Made by a program: the position numbers and the translations under genes. A DNA stretch of 64,000 nt, taken from Duodenibacillus intestinigallinarum. Lineage in GTDB: Bacteria; Pseudomonadota; Gammaproteobacteria; Burkholderiales; Burkholderiaceae_F. Of the stretch, positions 26,791-35,068 are shown in pieces (position 1 is the stretch's first letter; each line of letters opens with the position of its first letter). Location of the stretch: contig DXAH01000047.1 of NCBI GenBank assembly GCA_019117105.1, positions 84,302 through 148,301 on the forward strand, read 5' to 3'. The notes under the pieces were generated by a model. That model was not told the DNA's origin and did no database searches. It saw only the letters and a program-made list of their open reading frames with translations.

Positions 26791-28803
26791 ATGACTTCTC
26801 CACAGTTTGCCAAAGTGATTGTCGACGCTCCGCTGCCGGAGCTGGACTATGCCGTCGGCGACGGAGTACTGCCGCGTGTCGGCGACCGCGTGCTGGTTCC
26901 GCTTGGCGCCCGTAAGGTGGTGGGGATCGTGACTGGGCTTGCCGACACAACGGAGGTGCCCGCAGGAAAGATCAAATCCGTCTTGCGCGTCTTCAACGAA
27001 GTGAAGCCCTTGCGGGCAGAGTGGCTTAAGACAATGGCTTTTGCGGCGGACTACTATCTGCGCGCGAGGGGCGAAGCGGCTTTGTCCGCTCTGCCGCCTT
27101 TTTTTCGGCTGCCTGCTACGCCTGCATATGAAAAGCGGCTTGAGAAGTTGCGCGAACTCAAAACCAAGAAGATTGCCTATGAACCGGCGCCAGTGCTCAA
27201 CGATGAACAGCAGGCGGCTGCTGACGCTGTGTCGTCAAGCACCGGCTACGCACCGTTTTTGCTCTTCGGCGTGACCGGTTCCGGAAAGACTGAGGTTTAC
27301 CTGCACATCATCGAAAGCGTGCTGGCCAAGGATCCGCAGGCGCAGGTGATGCTTCTGGTGCCGGAAATCAATCTGACACCGCAGCTTGAAGCCCGCGTGA
27401 GGGCACGTTTTGCTCAGGCCACCGTCGTGACGATGCACTCGAGCCTGACGCCGGCACAGAGAGCGCGCAACTGGCTTGCCGTGCACGAAGGTCGGGCACG
27501 CATTTTGGTCGGAACGCGCATGGCCGTCTTTGCGAGCTTTCAAAAACTTTCGCTCGTCATCGTCGACGAAGAGCACGACCCGAGCTACAAGGCTGGAGAG
27601 GGGATGCGGTTTTCGGCTCGCGACGTAGCGCTTAAGCGGGCCTTTGACAACAAGATTGCCTGTGTGCTGGGGTCGGCGACGCCGTCGCTTGAAACCTGGC
27701 AGCAGGTGCGCATCGGTCAGTACAAGCGGCTGACGTTGTCGCGCCGTGCGGTGGCAAGCGCTCATTTGCCCGACATGCAGCTCATCGATATGTCCAAGCG
27801 CAAGCCTGCCGTCTTTGCCGAAGAGGTCAAGGAGGCGGTGACGCAGGCTATCGAAGCGGGCGGTCAAGTGCTGATCTTCATCAACCGGCGAGGTTATGCG
27901 CCTGTGATCAGCTGTACGGCCTGCGGCTGGGTGACGCGGTGCGTGCACTGCTCGGGATTTACGGTGTTTCACAAGACGGAAAAGCGTTTGGTGTGCCATC
28001 ACTGCGGCAGCCGCTACGGTGTGCCCGAACGCTGCCCCGTGTGCGGCAACGCCGAAATTCTGCCGGTAGGTACCGGCACGCAGCGCATTGAGGAGGCCAT
28101 TGAGGCGCTCTGGCCGCAGGCGCGAGTCCTTCGCATTGACCGCGACAGCGTGCGCAGCAAATCAGCAGCTGAGTCGGCCTTTGAATCGGTGCACGCCGGC
28201 AGCGTTGACATTGTTGTGGGAACGCAGATGATTGCCAAGGGGCACGACTTCAAGCGCGTGAGCCTGGTGGTGGTTCTCAACGCTGACGCGCAATTGATGA
28301 GTCCGGACGTGAGAGCCGAAGAGCGGCTGTACGCCACGCTCATGCAGGTTGCCGGCCGTGCGGGACGAGCCGAGCGAGCTGGCCGCGTGTTGATCCAGAC
28401 CCGTTACCCGAATCATCCCGTTTACGACGATATGAAGGCGCAAAGCTACGAGCGGTTTGCCGAGCGACTGCTGCGGGAGCGCGAGGAAGCCGCTTCGCCG
28501 CCGTTTTGCCGTCAGGCTCTATTGACGGCACAGGCAAAGACGCTTGATCGGGCGCTGGGCTTTCTGCGGCGTGCAAGAAGTAAAGCCGAGGCATTGGCGG
28601 GAGACGATGTGTTCGTTTACGAACCGGTTCCGATGCCGCTTATGCGGCTCAAGGACTGGGAGCGCGGACAGCTCTTGGTGGAAGCGGGTTCCCGCGCGAG
28701 GCTTCACGCGTTCCTTGCCGCCTGGTCGGCAGCGATGTCGGTACCAGACTCTCGGGATGCCGGAACGGACTGGTCAATTGAGGTGGATCCCGCCGACATC
28801 TAA
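26791..28803 (+). CDS. priA: Primosomal protein PriA (replication restart helicase)
   Basis: 3'-to-5' helicase that reloads the replisome at stalled forks. The 670 residues from ATG 26791 (MTSPQFAKVIVDAPLPELDY) show the N-terminal 3'-DNA-binding domain, helicase motif I GVTGSGKTE (160-168), motif II DEEHD (259-263), and eight zinc-binding cysteines at about 375, 378, 384, 387, 402, 405, 415 and 418. Motifs GTQMIAKGHDF and QVAGRAGR follow. An upstream in-frame TTG at 26644 would run through the DnaA boxes and is rejected. One box-like 9-mer overlaps its first codons, so DnaA might influence its expression. Confidence 0.96.
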   Translation: MTSPQFAKVIVDAPLPELDYAVGDGVLPRVGDRVLVPLGARKVVGIVTGLADTTEVPAGKIKSVLRVFNEVKPLRAEWLKTMAFAADYYLRARGEAALSALPPFFRLPATPAYEKRLEKLRELKTKKIAYEPAPVLNDEQQAAADAVSSSTGYAPFLLFGVTGSGKTEVYLHIIESVLAKDPQAQVMLLVPEINLTPQLEARVRARFAQATVVTMHSSLTPAQRARNWLAVHEGRARILVGTRMAVFASFQKLSLVIVDEEHDPSYKAGEGMRFSARDVALKRAFDNKIACVLGSATPSLETWQQVRIGQYKRLTLSRRAVASAHLPDMQLIDMSKRKPAVFAEEVKEAVTQAIEAGGQVLIFINRRGYAPVISCTACGWVTRCVHCSGFTVFHKTEKRLVCHHCGSRYGVPERCPVCGNAEILPVGTGTQRIEEAIEALWPQARVLRIDRDSVRSKSAAESAFESVHAGSVDIVVGTQMIAKGHDFKRVSLVVVLNADAQLMSPDVRAEERLYATLMQVAGRAGRAERAGRVLIQTRYPNHPVYDDMKAQSYERFAERLLREREEAASPPFCRQALLTAQAKTLDRALGFLRRARSKAEALAGDDVFVYEPVPMPLMRLKDWERGQLLVEAGSRARLHAFLAAWSAAMSVPDSRDAGTDWSIEVDPADI

Positions 28804-28826
28804 AGGAAAGACAAGAAACTCTCCCG

Positions 28827-28832
28827 TATAAT
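28827..28832 (+). promoter_or_regulatory. -10 element of the tRNA-Arg promoter
   Basis: A perfect TATAAT lies 12 bp before the tRNA 5' end, just after priA. No convincing -35 hexamer is seen at the right distance. Confidence 0.55.
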
Positions 28833-28843
28833 GCTTGCCGTTC

Positions 28844-28919
28844 GTCGCCGTAGTTCAACTGGATAGAATATGGCCCTCCGAAGGCTGTGATGTGGGTTCG
28901 AGTCCCGCCGGCGGCACCA
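28844..28919 (+). tRNA. tRNA-Arg (anticodon CCG)
   Basis: A 76-nt cloverleaf. Acceptor GTCGCCG pairs with CGGCGGC, the T arm is GTGGG-TTCGAGT-CCCGC, and the anticodon loop CTCCGAA places CCG at 28878-28880. It reads CGG arginine codons. The CCA end is encoded (28917-28919). It stands alone between priA and a strong terminator. Confidence 0.95.
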
Positions 28920-28936
28920 GACAGATACAGTGTAAG

Positions 28937-28964
28937 AGCGCGCGCCGCAAGCGCGCTTTTTTTT
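28937..28964 (+). terminator. tRNA-Arg terminator
   Basis: Stem AGCGCGC (28937-28943) with GCGCGCT (28951-28957), followed by a run of eight T residues starting in the stem end. A strong intrinsic terminator 17 bp after the tRNA. Confidence 0.9.
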
Positions 28965-28981
28965 CAAAGGATGTCCTGCAG

Positions 28982-29401
28982 ATGGTGTTTCCCGTTGACA
29001 TGAGCCTGCACAAGAAGAGCAAGCGCTTTGACATTGCTTTTGACGACGGACAGAGCTTTTCATTTAGCTTCGAATTTCTCCGTGTGTTTTCTCCTTCGGC
29101 GGAAGTAACGGGGCACACGCCCGATCAGGCCAAGCTGCAGGTCGGAAAGCGAGATGTGGACGTCAAGGGTGTTGAGCCGATCGGTCGCTATGCCGTTCGT
29201 TTTGTTTTCGACGACGGCCACGATTCCGGCATCTACAGTTGGGAGTATTTGCACGATATCGGCACGCGTCGTGACGAATTGTGGGAAGGCTATCTGCAGC
29301 AGCTCAAGGATGCGGGGGCAAGCCGTGATCCTGCCGATCCGGCCAATGTGCCGTTCATGCCCAAGCCCAAGGCGACTTGCCCGTCCAAACAGCACGGATA
29401 A
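28982..29401 (+). CDS. DUF971 domain protein
   Basis: A 139-residue protein resembling the N-terminal domain of gamma-butyrobetaine hydroxylase (DUF971). Visible core: SFSFSFEFLRVFSPSAEVTG, GVEPIGRYAVRFVFDDGH and SGIYSWEYLHDIG, the last being the family hallmark G-I-Y-x-W-x-x-L. The start ATG 28982 follows the tRNA terminator; a second ATG five codons later (MSLHKK) is possible. It precedes ubiE by 5 bp, the standard arrangement in Burkholderiales. The biochemical function is not established. Confidence 0.88.
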   Translation: MVFPVDMSLHKKSKRFDIAFDDGQSFSFSFEFLRVFSPSAEVTGHTPDQAKLQVGKRDVDVKGVEPIGRYAVRFVFDDGHDSGIYSWEYLHDIGTRRDELWEGYLQQLKDAGASRDPADPANVPFMPKPKATCPSKQHG

Positions 29402-29406
29402 CAGAC

Positions 29407-30174
29407 ATGGCAGAAGAAAATCAGCGCAAGGCGAGTGAAACCGAAAAGCAGGTTGACTTCGGTTACCGCGCCGTGCCGGAAAGTGAAAAAGAAGAAGACG
29501 TCAAGGAAGTGTTCGAGTCGGTTGCCAAGCGCTACGACTTGATGAATGACGTCTTGAGCCTGGGTCTGCATCGCTTGTGGAAGAGCACGTGCGTGTCGCT
29601 GTCGGGCGCCGCCGAAGGGCAGAAGGTTCTTGACATTGCTTCGGGCACCTGCGATATGGCGATTCGCTTCGGCGAAGCGGTCGGCAAGTCCGGCGAAGTT
29701 TGGGCGACCGACATCAACCACGAGATGATCAAGGAAGGTGTCAAGCGACTGAAGGCCGTGGGCTGCAAGGCGCATGTTGCGATTTGTGACTGCGAGGCTC
29801 TTCCCTTTGAGGACAATTTCTTTGATATTGCCGTCGTGAGCTTCGGCCTTCGCAACATGACCCACAAGGACCGCGCTCTTAAGGAAATGATGCGCGTTGT
29901 GCGTCCGGGCGGTCGCGTGGTGGTGCTCGAATTCAGCCGTTGCTGGAAGATCTTCAAGCCCTTCTACGACTTGTATTCCTTCAAGCTCATGCCGTGGCTC
30001 GGGCAAAAAATCGCGGGCGATGCGGAAAGCTACCGTTATCTGGCCGAGTCCATCCGTATGCATCCCGATCAGCAGACGCTTGCCAAGATCATGGAAGATG
30101 TGGGGCTCGATCGTGTGACTTGGAAGAACATGACTTTCGGCGTGTGTGCGCTTCACATCGGTCTCAAGCCGTGA
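29407..30174 (+). CDS. ubiE: Demethylmenaquinone/ubiquinone C-methyltransferase UbiE
   Basis: SAM-dependent C-methyltransferase of quinone synthesis. It is 255 residues from ATG 29407. UbiE signatures are visible: VAKRYDLMNDVLSLGLHRLW, the SAM loop VLDIASGTCDMAIRFGEA, FGLRNMTHKDRAL and EFSRCWKIFKPFYDLYSFK. The aspartate/glycine SAM loop has TCD where many have TGD. In many Burkholderiales ubiJ and ubiB follow the next gene; here they do not, so the enzyme may serve menaquinone rather than ubiquinone synthesis (inference). Confidence 0.95.
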   Translation: MAEENQRKASETEKQVDFGYRAVPESEKEEDVKEVFESVAKRYDLMNDVLSLGLHRLWKSTCVSLSGAAEGQKVLDIASGTCDMAIRFGEAVGKSGEVWATDINHEMIKEGVKRLKAVGCKAHVAICDCEALPFEDNFFDIAVVSFGLRNMTHKDRALKEMMRVVRPGGRVVVLEFSRCWKIFKPFYDLYSFKLMPWLGQKIAGDAESYRYLAESIRMHPDQQTLAKIMEDVGLDRVTWKNMTFGVCALHIGLKP

Positions 30175-30216
30175 TGAGAAGACAGTTTTGCTGAAAAACT
30201 TGCATACACATCAACG

Positions 30217-30292
30217 AAAACACCTGTTTTAAGGCTGACAGCGCATCCGTACAATTGGTAACTGTTGTCCGCTGAAAAGACAGGTGTTTTTT
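30217..30292 (+). terminator. Long terminator-like hairpin before the Tim44-like gene
   Basis: Perfect 10-bp arms AAAACACCTG (30217-30226) and CAGGTGTTTT (30281-30290) enclose 54 nt that can fold further (CAGCG near 30238, CGCTG near 30269), followed by more T residues. It ends about 40 bp before the next ATG, so it could terminate ubiE or attenuate the Tim44-like gene. Confidence 0.55.
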
Positions 30293-30330
30293 CGTGTGCG
30301 GACGTCAAAGAGAAACAGAGAAAGAAATCT

Positions 30331-31356
30331 ATGAAAAAGCTTTTTGCCATTTTGGCTGTGGGTTTGGTGATGATGACGACGGCCATCGACAATGCCGAAG
30401 CCGCCCGTCGTTTGGGCGGCGGCATGAGTCTCGGTCGTCCGGCTCCGGCGCTGCGTCAAGCAACGCCCGCTCCGCAGGCTCCTGCCATGCGCCAGAATCA
30501 GACCAATCGTCAGAATGCAGCACAGCAGCAAAACGCGGCAGGCGCTGCGGCTAATGCTGCCAAGCCCTCTATGATGCGCAACATCCTCATGGGTGCTGCC
30601 GCGGCTTTGGGCATCACCGCTCTTTTGAGCGCGCTCGGTCTTTCCGAAGGCGTCGGCCAGATCATCATGGCTGTTTTGATGGCGGTGGCGCTTTACTTCG
30701 TGCTTCGCATGGTGCTCGGCTTCTTTGCGGGTCGTGCGGCGGGAGGCCGTGCCGGTACGGCAACGCGTCAACCCTACGCTCAGCCTTCGCGTGAAGAACC
30801 TCAGGCGAGCTACCGTCAGACTCAGGCGCCTGAGGCGCCCGCTTCAGCCTCCGGAGCTGCCGCGGCATCTGCTTCCGTGATGCCCGAAACGATGGGTGCA
30901 CGTCCTGGCAGCGTCATGGATATGTTTGCCCGCCAGAACGCACAGGCCGCTCAGGGCGAGGAAGCTCCCGCCCTCGAAGTGCCGGCCGGCTTTGATGCCG
31001 CGGGCTTTGAGTCGGTTGCCAAGGAAAACTTCGTGCGACTGCAGAAGGCTTGGGACACGGGCGACTACAACTCACTGGGTGACTTCACCACCGATGATCT
31101 TTTCATTGAACTCACGCACAGCCTGCGTCAGCGTGGCGCTGCCAAGCAGACTTCCGAAGTTATCAATCTGGAAGCCAAGCTGTTGGGCGTCGCGAAAATG
31201 GCAGATGCCAACGAACACATTGCCGTTGTTCAGTTCAAGGGCGCCATGAAGATCGAAGGAGAATTCGAAGAAGTCAACGAACGCTGGGTGCTCACCCGCA
31301 AGGACGACGATTCGAGCGGCTGGCTGCTTGCCGGCATTGAGCAGGTCTCCGCTTAA
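30331..31356 (+). CDS. Tim44-like domain protein with signal sequence
   Basis: A 341-residue exported or membrane-anchored protein. Residues 1-24 (MKKLFAILAVGLVMMTTAID...AEA) form a signal peptide. A low-complexity Gln/Ala/Pro segment with many QN residues (about 35-75) follows. Two hydrophobic helices (about 90-130) come next, then an Ala/Pro/Ser-rich linker, and a C-terminal Tim44/MBA1-like domain (about 220-341, FDAAGFESVAKENFVRLQKAW). Bacterial Tim44-like proteins of this layout are common beside ubiE in betaproteobacteria; their role is unknown. Start at 30331 is chosen because it begins the signal peptide. Confidence 0.88.
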   Translation: MKKLFAILAVGLVMMTTAIDNAEAARRLGGGMSLGRPAPALRQATPAPQAPAMRQNQTNRQNAAQQQNAAGAAANAAKPSMMRNILMGAAAALGITALLSALGLSEGVGQIIMAVLMAVALYFVLRMVLGFFAGRAAGGRAGTATRQPYAQPSREEPQASYRQTQAPEAPASASGAAAASASVMPETMGARPGSVMDMFARQNAQAAQGEEAPALEVPAGFDAAGFESVAKENFVRLQKAWDTGDYNSLGDFTTDDLFIELTHSLRQRGAAKQTSEVINLEAKLLGVAKMADANEHIAVVQFKGAMKIEGEFEEVNERWVLTRKDDDSSGWLLAGIEQVSA

Positions 31357-31381
31357 TTTCTTTGGTTTTTTCCGAATCGAT

Positions 31382-31417
31382 AACCCGTCAAAGGCTCAGG
31401 CCGGCGACGGGTTTTTC
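31382..31417 (+). terminator. Terminator after the Tim44-like gene
   Basis: Stem AACCCGTC (31382-31389) with GACGGGTT (31406-31413), followed by TTT. A compact intrinsic terminator 25 bp after the stop codon. Confidence 0.8.
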
Positions 31418-31532
31418 GTTGGCAGGCCACAAATTGCCGATCTGATGGCAGAATAATCCCGAAATTTCCAACCCCAATCCCGCCCGAAACCAACTGAAAT
31501 TCAAAAGGGCGTCTCTTTTTAGGAATCAATTC

Positions 31533-32915
31533 ATGATCAACGTCGTTATTCTCGCTGCAGGACAGGGCAAGCGCATGCGCTCGTCCCTGCCCAAAGTGCT
31601 GCAGCCTCTGGCAGGTACGCCGATGCTCGGTCACGTGCTCGCAAGCGTCAAGAAGCTCGAAAGCGTCTCGCGCACCGTAGTGGTGGTCGGTTGCGGCGCC
31701 GAAACCGTCAAGAGCGCTTTTGCGCAGGAAGAAGGTCTGCGCTTCGTGCTGCAGGAGCCGCAGATGGGAACCGGTCACGCACTGCAGTGTGCGCTGCCCG
31801 AACTTGACCCCGAAGCCGAATACACCCTGGTGCTGTTGGGCGATGTGCCGCTCGTACAGCCTGAAACGATTGAGCGTTTGCTGACGGCTGCCGGCGACGG
31901 CATGGCCATTCTTACGACCGTGCTGCGCAATCCCACCGGTTACGGTCGCATCTTGCGCCAGAAGGGCCGCATCGTGGCGATCGTCGAACAGAAGGATGCT
32001 ACCGAAGGTCAAAAACAGATCCGAGAAGTCAACACCGGCATCATGCTTCTGCCGACGGCGCGTCTGCAGGGGTGGCTTTCCGAACTCAAGACTTCCAACG
32101 CCCAGGGCGAGTACTACCTCACCGATGTGATCGGACTGGCCGTGCGCGATGGCGTGCGCATCAATTCCGCGCGTCCTCGCCGCAGCTTTGAAGTAGAAGG
32201 CGTCAATTCCAAGACGCAGCTCGCGCGACTGGAAGGCATCTGGCAGGACCATCTGGCCGAGCAGCTCACCGAAAGCGGCGTGACGGTGCTTGATCCGTCG
32301 CGTCTAGATATTCGCGGCAAGCTGCAGTGCGGCGTTGATGTCGTGATTGATGTGGGCTGCGTATTTGAAGGCGATGTCAAGCTCGGCGACAACGTCTACG
32401 TCGGCCCCTACTGCGTGATTCGCAACGCCGAAATCGCAGCGGGTACCCGCATCGAAGCCTTTACGCATATCGACTCGGCTAAGGTCGGTCCCGACGCGAA
32501 GATCGGTCCGTACTCGCGCTTGCGACCGGGTGCCGAACTTTCGGCCAAGGTGCACATCGGCAACTTCGTGGAAATCAAGAAGTCCGAAATTGGAGAAGGC
32601 TCCAAGGTTAACCATCTCTCCTACATCGGCGACACGACGATGGGCTCGGGCGTCAATATCGGCGCGGGCACCATCACTTGCAACTACAACGGCGTCGAGA
32701 AGTTCCGCACGGTGATCGGCGACAACGCCTTCATCGGCTCGGGTACCGAACTGGTGGCTCCGGTGACGGTCGGCAGTGGCGCCACGATCGGTGCGGGCAC
32801 GACGCTCACCCATAACGCTCCCGAGCAGAAGCTCACGGTGGGGCGTGCCCGTCAGACGACGATCGAAGGGTGGAAGCCGCCGGTTCCCGAAGGCTATACG
32901 TTCGTGAAGAACTGA
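31533..32915 (+). CDS. glmU: Bifunctional UDP-GlcNAc pyrophosphorylase / GlcN-1-P acetyltransferase
   Basis: Makes UDP-GlcNAc for peptidoglycan and LPS. The 460-residue protein has the N-terminal uridyltransferase domain with LAAGQGKRMRSSLPKVL (residues about 7-23) and GTGHALQCALPEL. The C-terminal left-handed beta-helix has hexapeptide repeats and the acetyltransferase residues in RLRPGAELSAKVHIGNFVEIK and NYNGVEKFRT. It forms a two-gene unit with glmS, which starts 16 bp downstream. Confidence 0.97.
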   Translation: MINVVILAAGQGKRMRSSLPKVLQPLAGTPMLGHVLASVKKLESVSRTVVVVGCGAETVKSAFAQEEGLRFVLQEPQMGTGHALQCALPELDPEAEYTLVLLGDVPLVQPETIERLLTAAGDGMAILTTVLRNPTGYGRILRQKGRIVAIVEQKDATEGQKQIREVNTGIMLLPTARLQGWLSELKTSNAQGEYYLTDVIGLAVRDGVRINSARPRRSFEVEGVNSKTQLARLEGIWQDHLAEQLTESGVTVLDPSRLDIRGKLQCGVDVVIDVGCVFEGDVKLGDNVYVGPYCVIRNAEIAAGTRIEAFTHIDSAKVGPDAKIGPYSRLRPGAELSAKVHIGNFVEIKKSEIGEGSKVNHLSYIGDTTMGSGVNIGAGTITCNYNGVEKFRTVIGDNAFIGSGTELVAPVTVGSGATIGAGTTLTHNAPEQKLTVGRARQTTIEGWKPPVPEGYTFVKN

Positions 32916-32931
32916 TCGCGGAGGCGAAATC

Positions 32932-34761
32932 ATGTGCGGAATTGTGGCCGGCGTAGCCGGCAGGGACGTTGTTCCCGTTTTTCTGCAGGGGTTGAAACGC
33001 CTTGAATACCGCGGCTACGATAGCTGCGGCGTGGCGGTCGTGCGCAACGGCGAAATCGATCGCGCTCGCAGCGTGGCGCGCGTCAAGGACTTGGCTGAAC
33101 AGGTACAGGCCGAAGGCATGCAGGGCACCGTCGGCATCGCGCACACGCGCTGGGCCACGCACGGCGGTCCGGTGGTGGCCAATGCGCACCCGCATATCGC
33201 GGGCAACCGCATTGCGCTTGTGCACAACGGCATCATCGAAAACTTCGCTCAACTGCGCGCCGAGCTTGAAGCCACGGGCGTGACCATGCAAAGTCAGACC
33301 GATACCGAAGTGTTGGCGCACCTGGTCAACTTCTATCTCGAGGACGATCTTCTGGAAGCGCTCAAAAAGGCGCTCTCGCGCGTAACCGGCGCTTATGCGG
33401 TGGCCGTTTTCGACAAGCGCCATCCCGAGCGCATCGTGGGCGCGCGCCAGGGTTCTCCCATGGTGGTGGGCTTGGGTGAAGGGGAAAACTTCATTGCAAG
33501 CGACGCCATGGCTCTGGTGGGGGTCACGGACAAAATCGTGTATCTCGACGACGGCGACATCGTGTCGATGACCAAGGACACGTGCGAAATTTTTGCTCGC
33601 ACGGGTTCTGACACTTGGCAACCCGTCGAACGCAAGGCCGTTATCGTTCAGGCCTATGCGGGCGCGGCCGAGCTCGGCCCTTATCGCCACTACATGCAAA
33701 AGGAAATCTTCGAGCAGCCGCGCGCGATTGCCGACACGCTCGAAGGCGTCGAAGGCATCACGCCGACTTTGTTCGGCCCCGAGGCCGAAACGGTGTTTCG
33801 CGACACACGCCGCATCCTGATGCTGGCCTGCGGGACGAGTTTTTACGCGGCGCTCACGTCCAAGTACTGGCTCGAAGCGATTGCGGGTATCCCGGTGGAT
33901 GTGGAGATCGCCAGCGAATACCGCTACCGTACCACGATCCCGGATCCCGGAACGCTCGTGGTGACGATCTCTCAGTCGGGCGAAACGGCTGATACGCTTG
34001 CGGCGCTCAAGCATGCGGTGGCGATGGGCATGACAAAGACGCTTGCCATTTGCAACGTGGCGCAAAGCGCATTGGTGCATGAGTGTCGGCTTGCCTACAT
34101 CACTCGAGCGGGCGTCGAAATCGGCGTGGCGAGCACCAAGGCGTTTACGACGCAGCTGGTGGCGCTCTATCTTTTGACGCTGGTTTTTGCCAAGCTGAGC
34201 GGACGATTGGACGCTGAAAAGGAAGCGCAGGCGCTCTCGAGCCTGCGTCACATTCCGGCGGCCATGGCCGGGTGCCTGGCGCTCGAGCCCTCGATCATTG
34301 CGTGGGCCGAACGCTTTGCCGGTAAGGAAGATGCGCTTTTCCTGGGGCGCGGCGTGCATTATCCGATTGCGCTCGAAGGCGCGCTTAAGCTCAAGGAAAT
34401 CAGCTACATCCACGCCGAGGCGTATCCGGCCGGCGAACTCAAGCACGGCCCGTTGGCACTCGTTGACGCCGACATGCCGGTGGTGACGATCGCGCCCAAC
34501 GACGAGTTGCTTGAAAAGCTCAAGAGCAACATGCAGGAAGTGCGCGCCCGCGGCGGCGAACTCTACGTTTTTGCCGACGGCGACAGCGTGATTGAAGATA
34601 CCGAAGGCATGCACGTGATCCGTCTGGCGGAAAACTATGGCGACTTGTCGCCGATCCTGCATATCGTCCCGCTGCAGCTTTTGGCGTATCACACGGCTCT
34701 GGCTCGAGGGACGGACGTCGACAAGCCCCGAAATCTTGCAAAGAGCGTCACGGTAGAGTAA
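32932..34761 (+). CDS. glmS: Glutamine--fructose-6-phosphate aminotransferase (isomerizing)
   Basis: First step of amino-sugar synthesis. The 609 residues start MCGIVAGVAGRDVVPVFLQG, with Cys2 as the glutaminase nucleophile, then YDSCGVAVV and AHTRWATHGG. Two SIS isomerase domains follow (CGTSFYAAL, ISQSGETADTLAAL, ASTKAFTTQL). The C terminus DVDKPRNLAKSVTVE is the family signature. It has GGAGG upstream. No glmS ribozyme is possible in the 16-bp gap after glmU. Confidence 0.98.
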   Translation: MCGIVAGVAGRDVVPVFLQGLKRLEYRGYDSCGVAVVRNGEIDRARSVARVKDLAEQVQAEGMQGTVGIAHTRWATHGGPVVANAHPHIAGNRIALVHNGIIENFAQLRAELEATGVTMQSQTDTEVLAHLVNFYLEDDLLEALKKALSRVTGAYAVAVFDKRHPERIVGARQGSPMVVGLGEGENFIASDAMALVGVTDKIVYLDDGDIVSMTKDTCEIFARTGSDTWQPVERKAVIVQAYAGAAELGPYRHYMQKEIFEQPRAIADTLEGVEGITPTLFGPEAETVFRDTRRILMLACGTSFYAALTSKYWLEAIAGIPVDVEIASEYRYRTTIPDPGTLVVTISQSGETADTLAALKHAVAMGMTKTLAICNVAQSALVHECRLAYITRAGVEIGVASTKAFTTQLVALYLLTLVFAKLSGRLDAEKEAQALSSLRHIPAAMAGCLALEPSIIAWAERFAGKEDALFLGRGVHYPIALEGALKLKEISYIHAEAYPAGELKHGPLALVDADMPVVTIAPNDELLEKLKSNMQEVRARGGELYVFADGDSVIEDTEGMHVIRLAENYGDLSPILHIVPLQLLAYHTALARGTDVDKPRNLAKSVTVE

Positions 34762-34788
34762 ACCTCCGTACAGCGAAAACTATCCCGA

Positions 34789-34834
34789 AGGCCGCCGAAC
34801 GTCTATGAAGGAGTTCCGGCGGCTTTCTTTTTTT
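34789..34834 (+). terminator. glmS terminator
   Basis: Stem GCCGCCG (34791-34797) with CGGCGGC (34817-34823), with A-T extension at both sides and followed by TTTCTTTTTTT. Strong intrinsic terminator for glmU-glmS. Confidence 0.88.
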
Positions 34835-34892
34835 AGCGTTAGCACGAATGTAAAGTTTGAACAGTTGATACAACAAAAAGCAAAAATCTGAC

Positions 34893-34941
34893 TAGAATGC
34901 TGAACGCTCGTTCAGTCTTGGTTGCTGAACCTTTATTCAGC
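34893..34941 (+). promoter_or_regulatory. Two inverted-repeat operators at the efflux operon promoter
   Basis: Operator 1 is CTGAACGCTCGTTCAG (34900-34915), seven-base perfect arms around CT. Operator 2 has arms GCTGAA (34924-34929) and TTCAGC (34936-34941) around six bases. Both share the CTGAA half-site. A -10-like TAGAAT (34893-34898) abuts operator 1, so a bound repressor would cover the promoter. They lie about 130-170 bp upstream of the MFP gene and are probable sites for the TetR protein encoded at the end of the operon. Confidence 0.65.
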
Positions 34942-35068
34942 TAAACGGAACGTAGTCCTGGGGCTATTCGTTCCATTTTGTGTTGGGACCGTATGAAAAC
35001 GGCAGGCGACGTTGCTGTCCGGATGGGTCCTCGAAGAATTCCAAAAAAGCATTAAACGGAGTCTCATA

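Noticed and set aside
28835..28981. Extension of the DUF971 frame upstream through tRNA-Arg
   Set aside because: It would translate a tRNA and its terminator; the ATG at 28982 fits the family start.
32916..32931. glmS ribozyme
   Set aside because: Only 16 bp separate glmU and glmS, far too short for the ribozyme.
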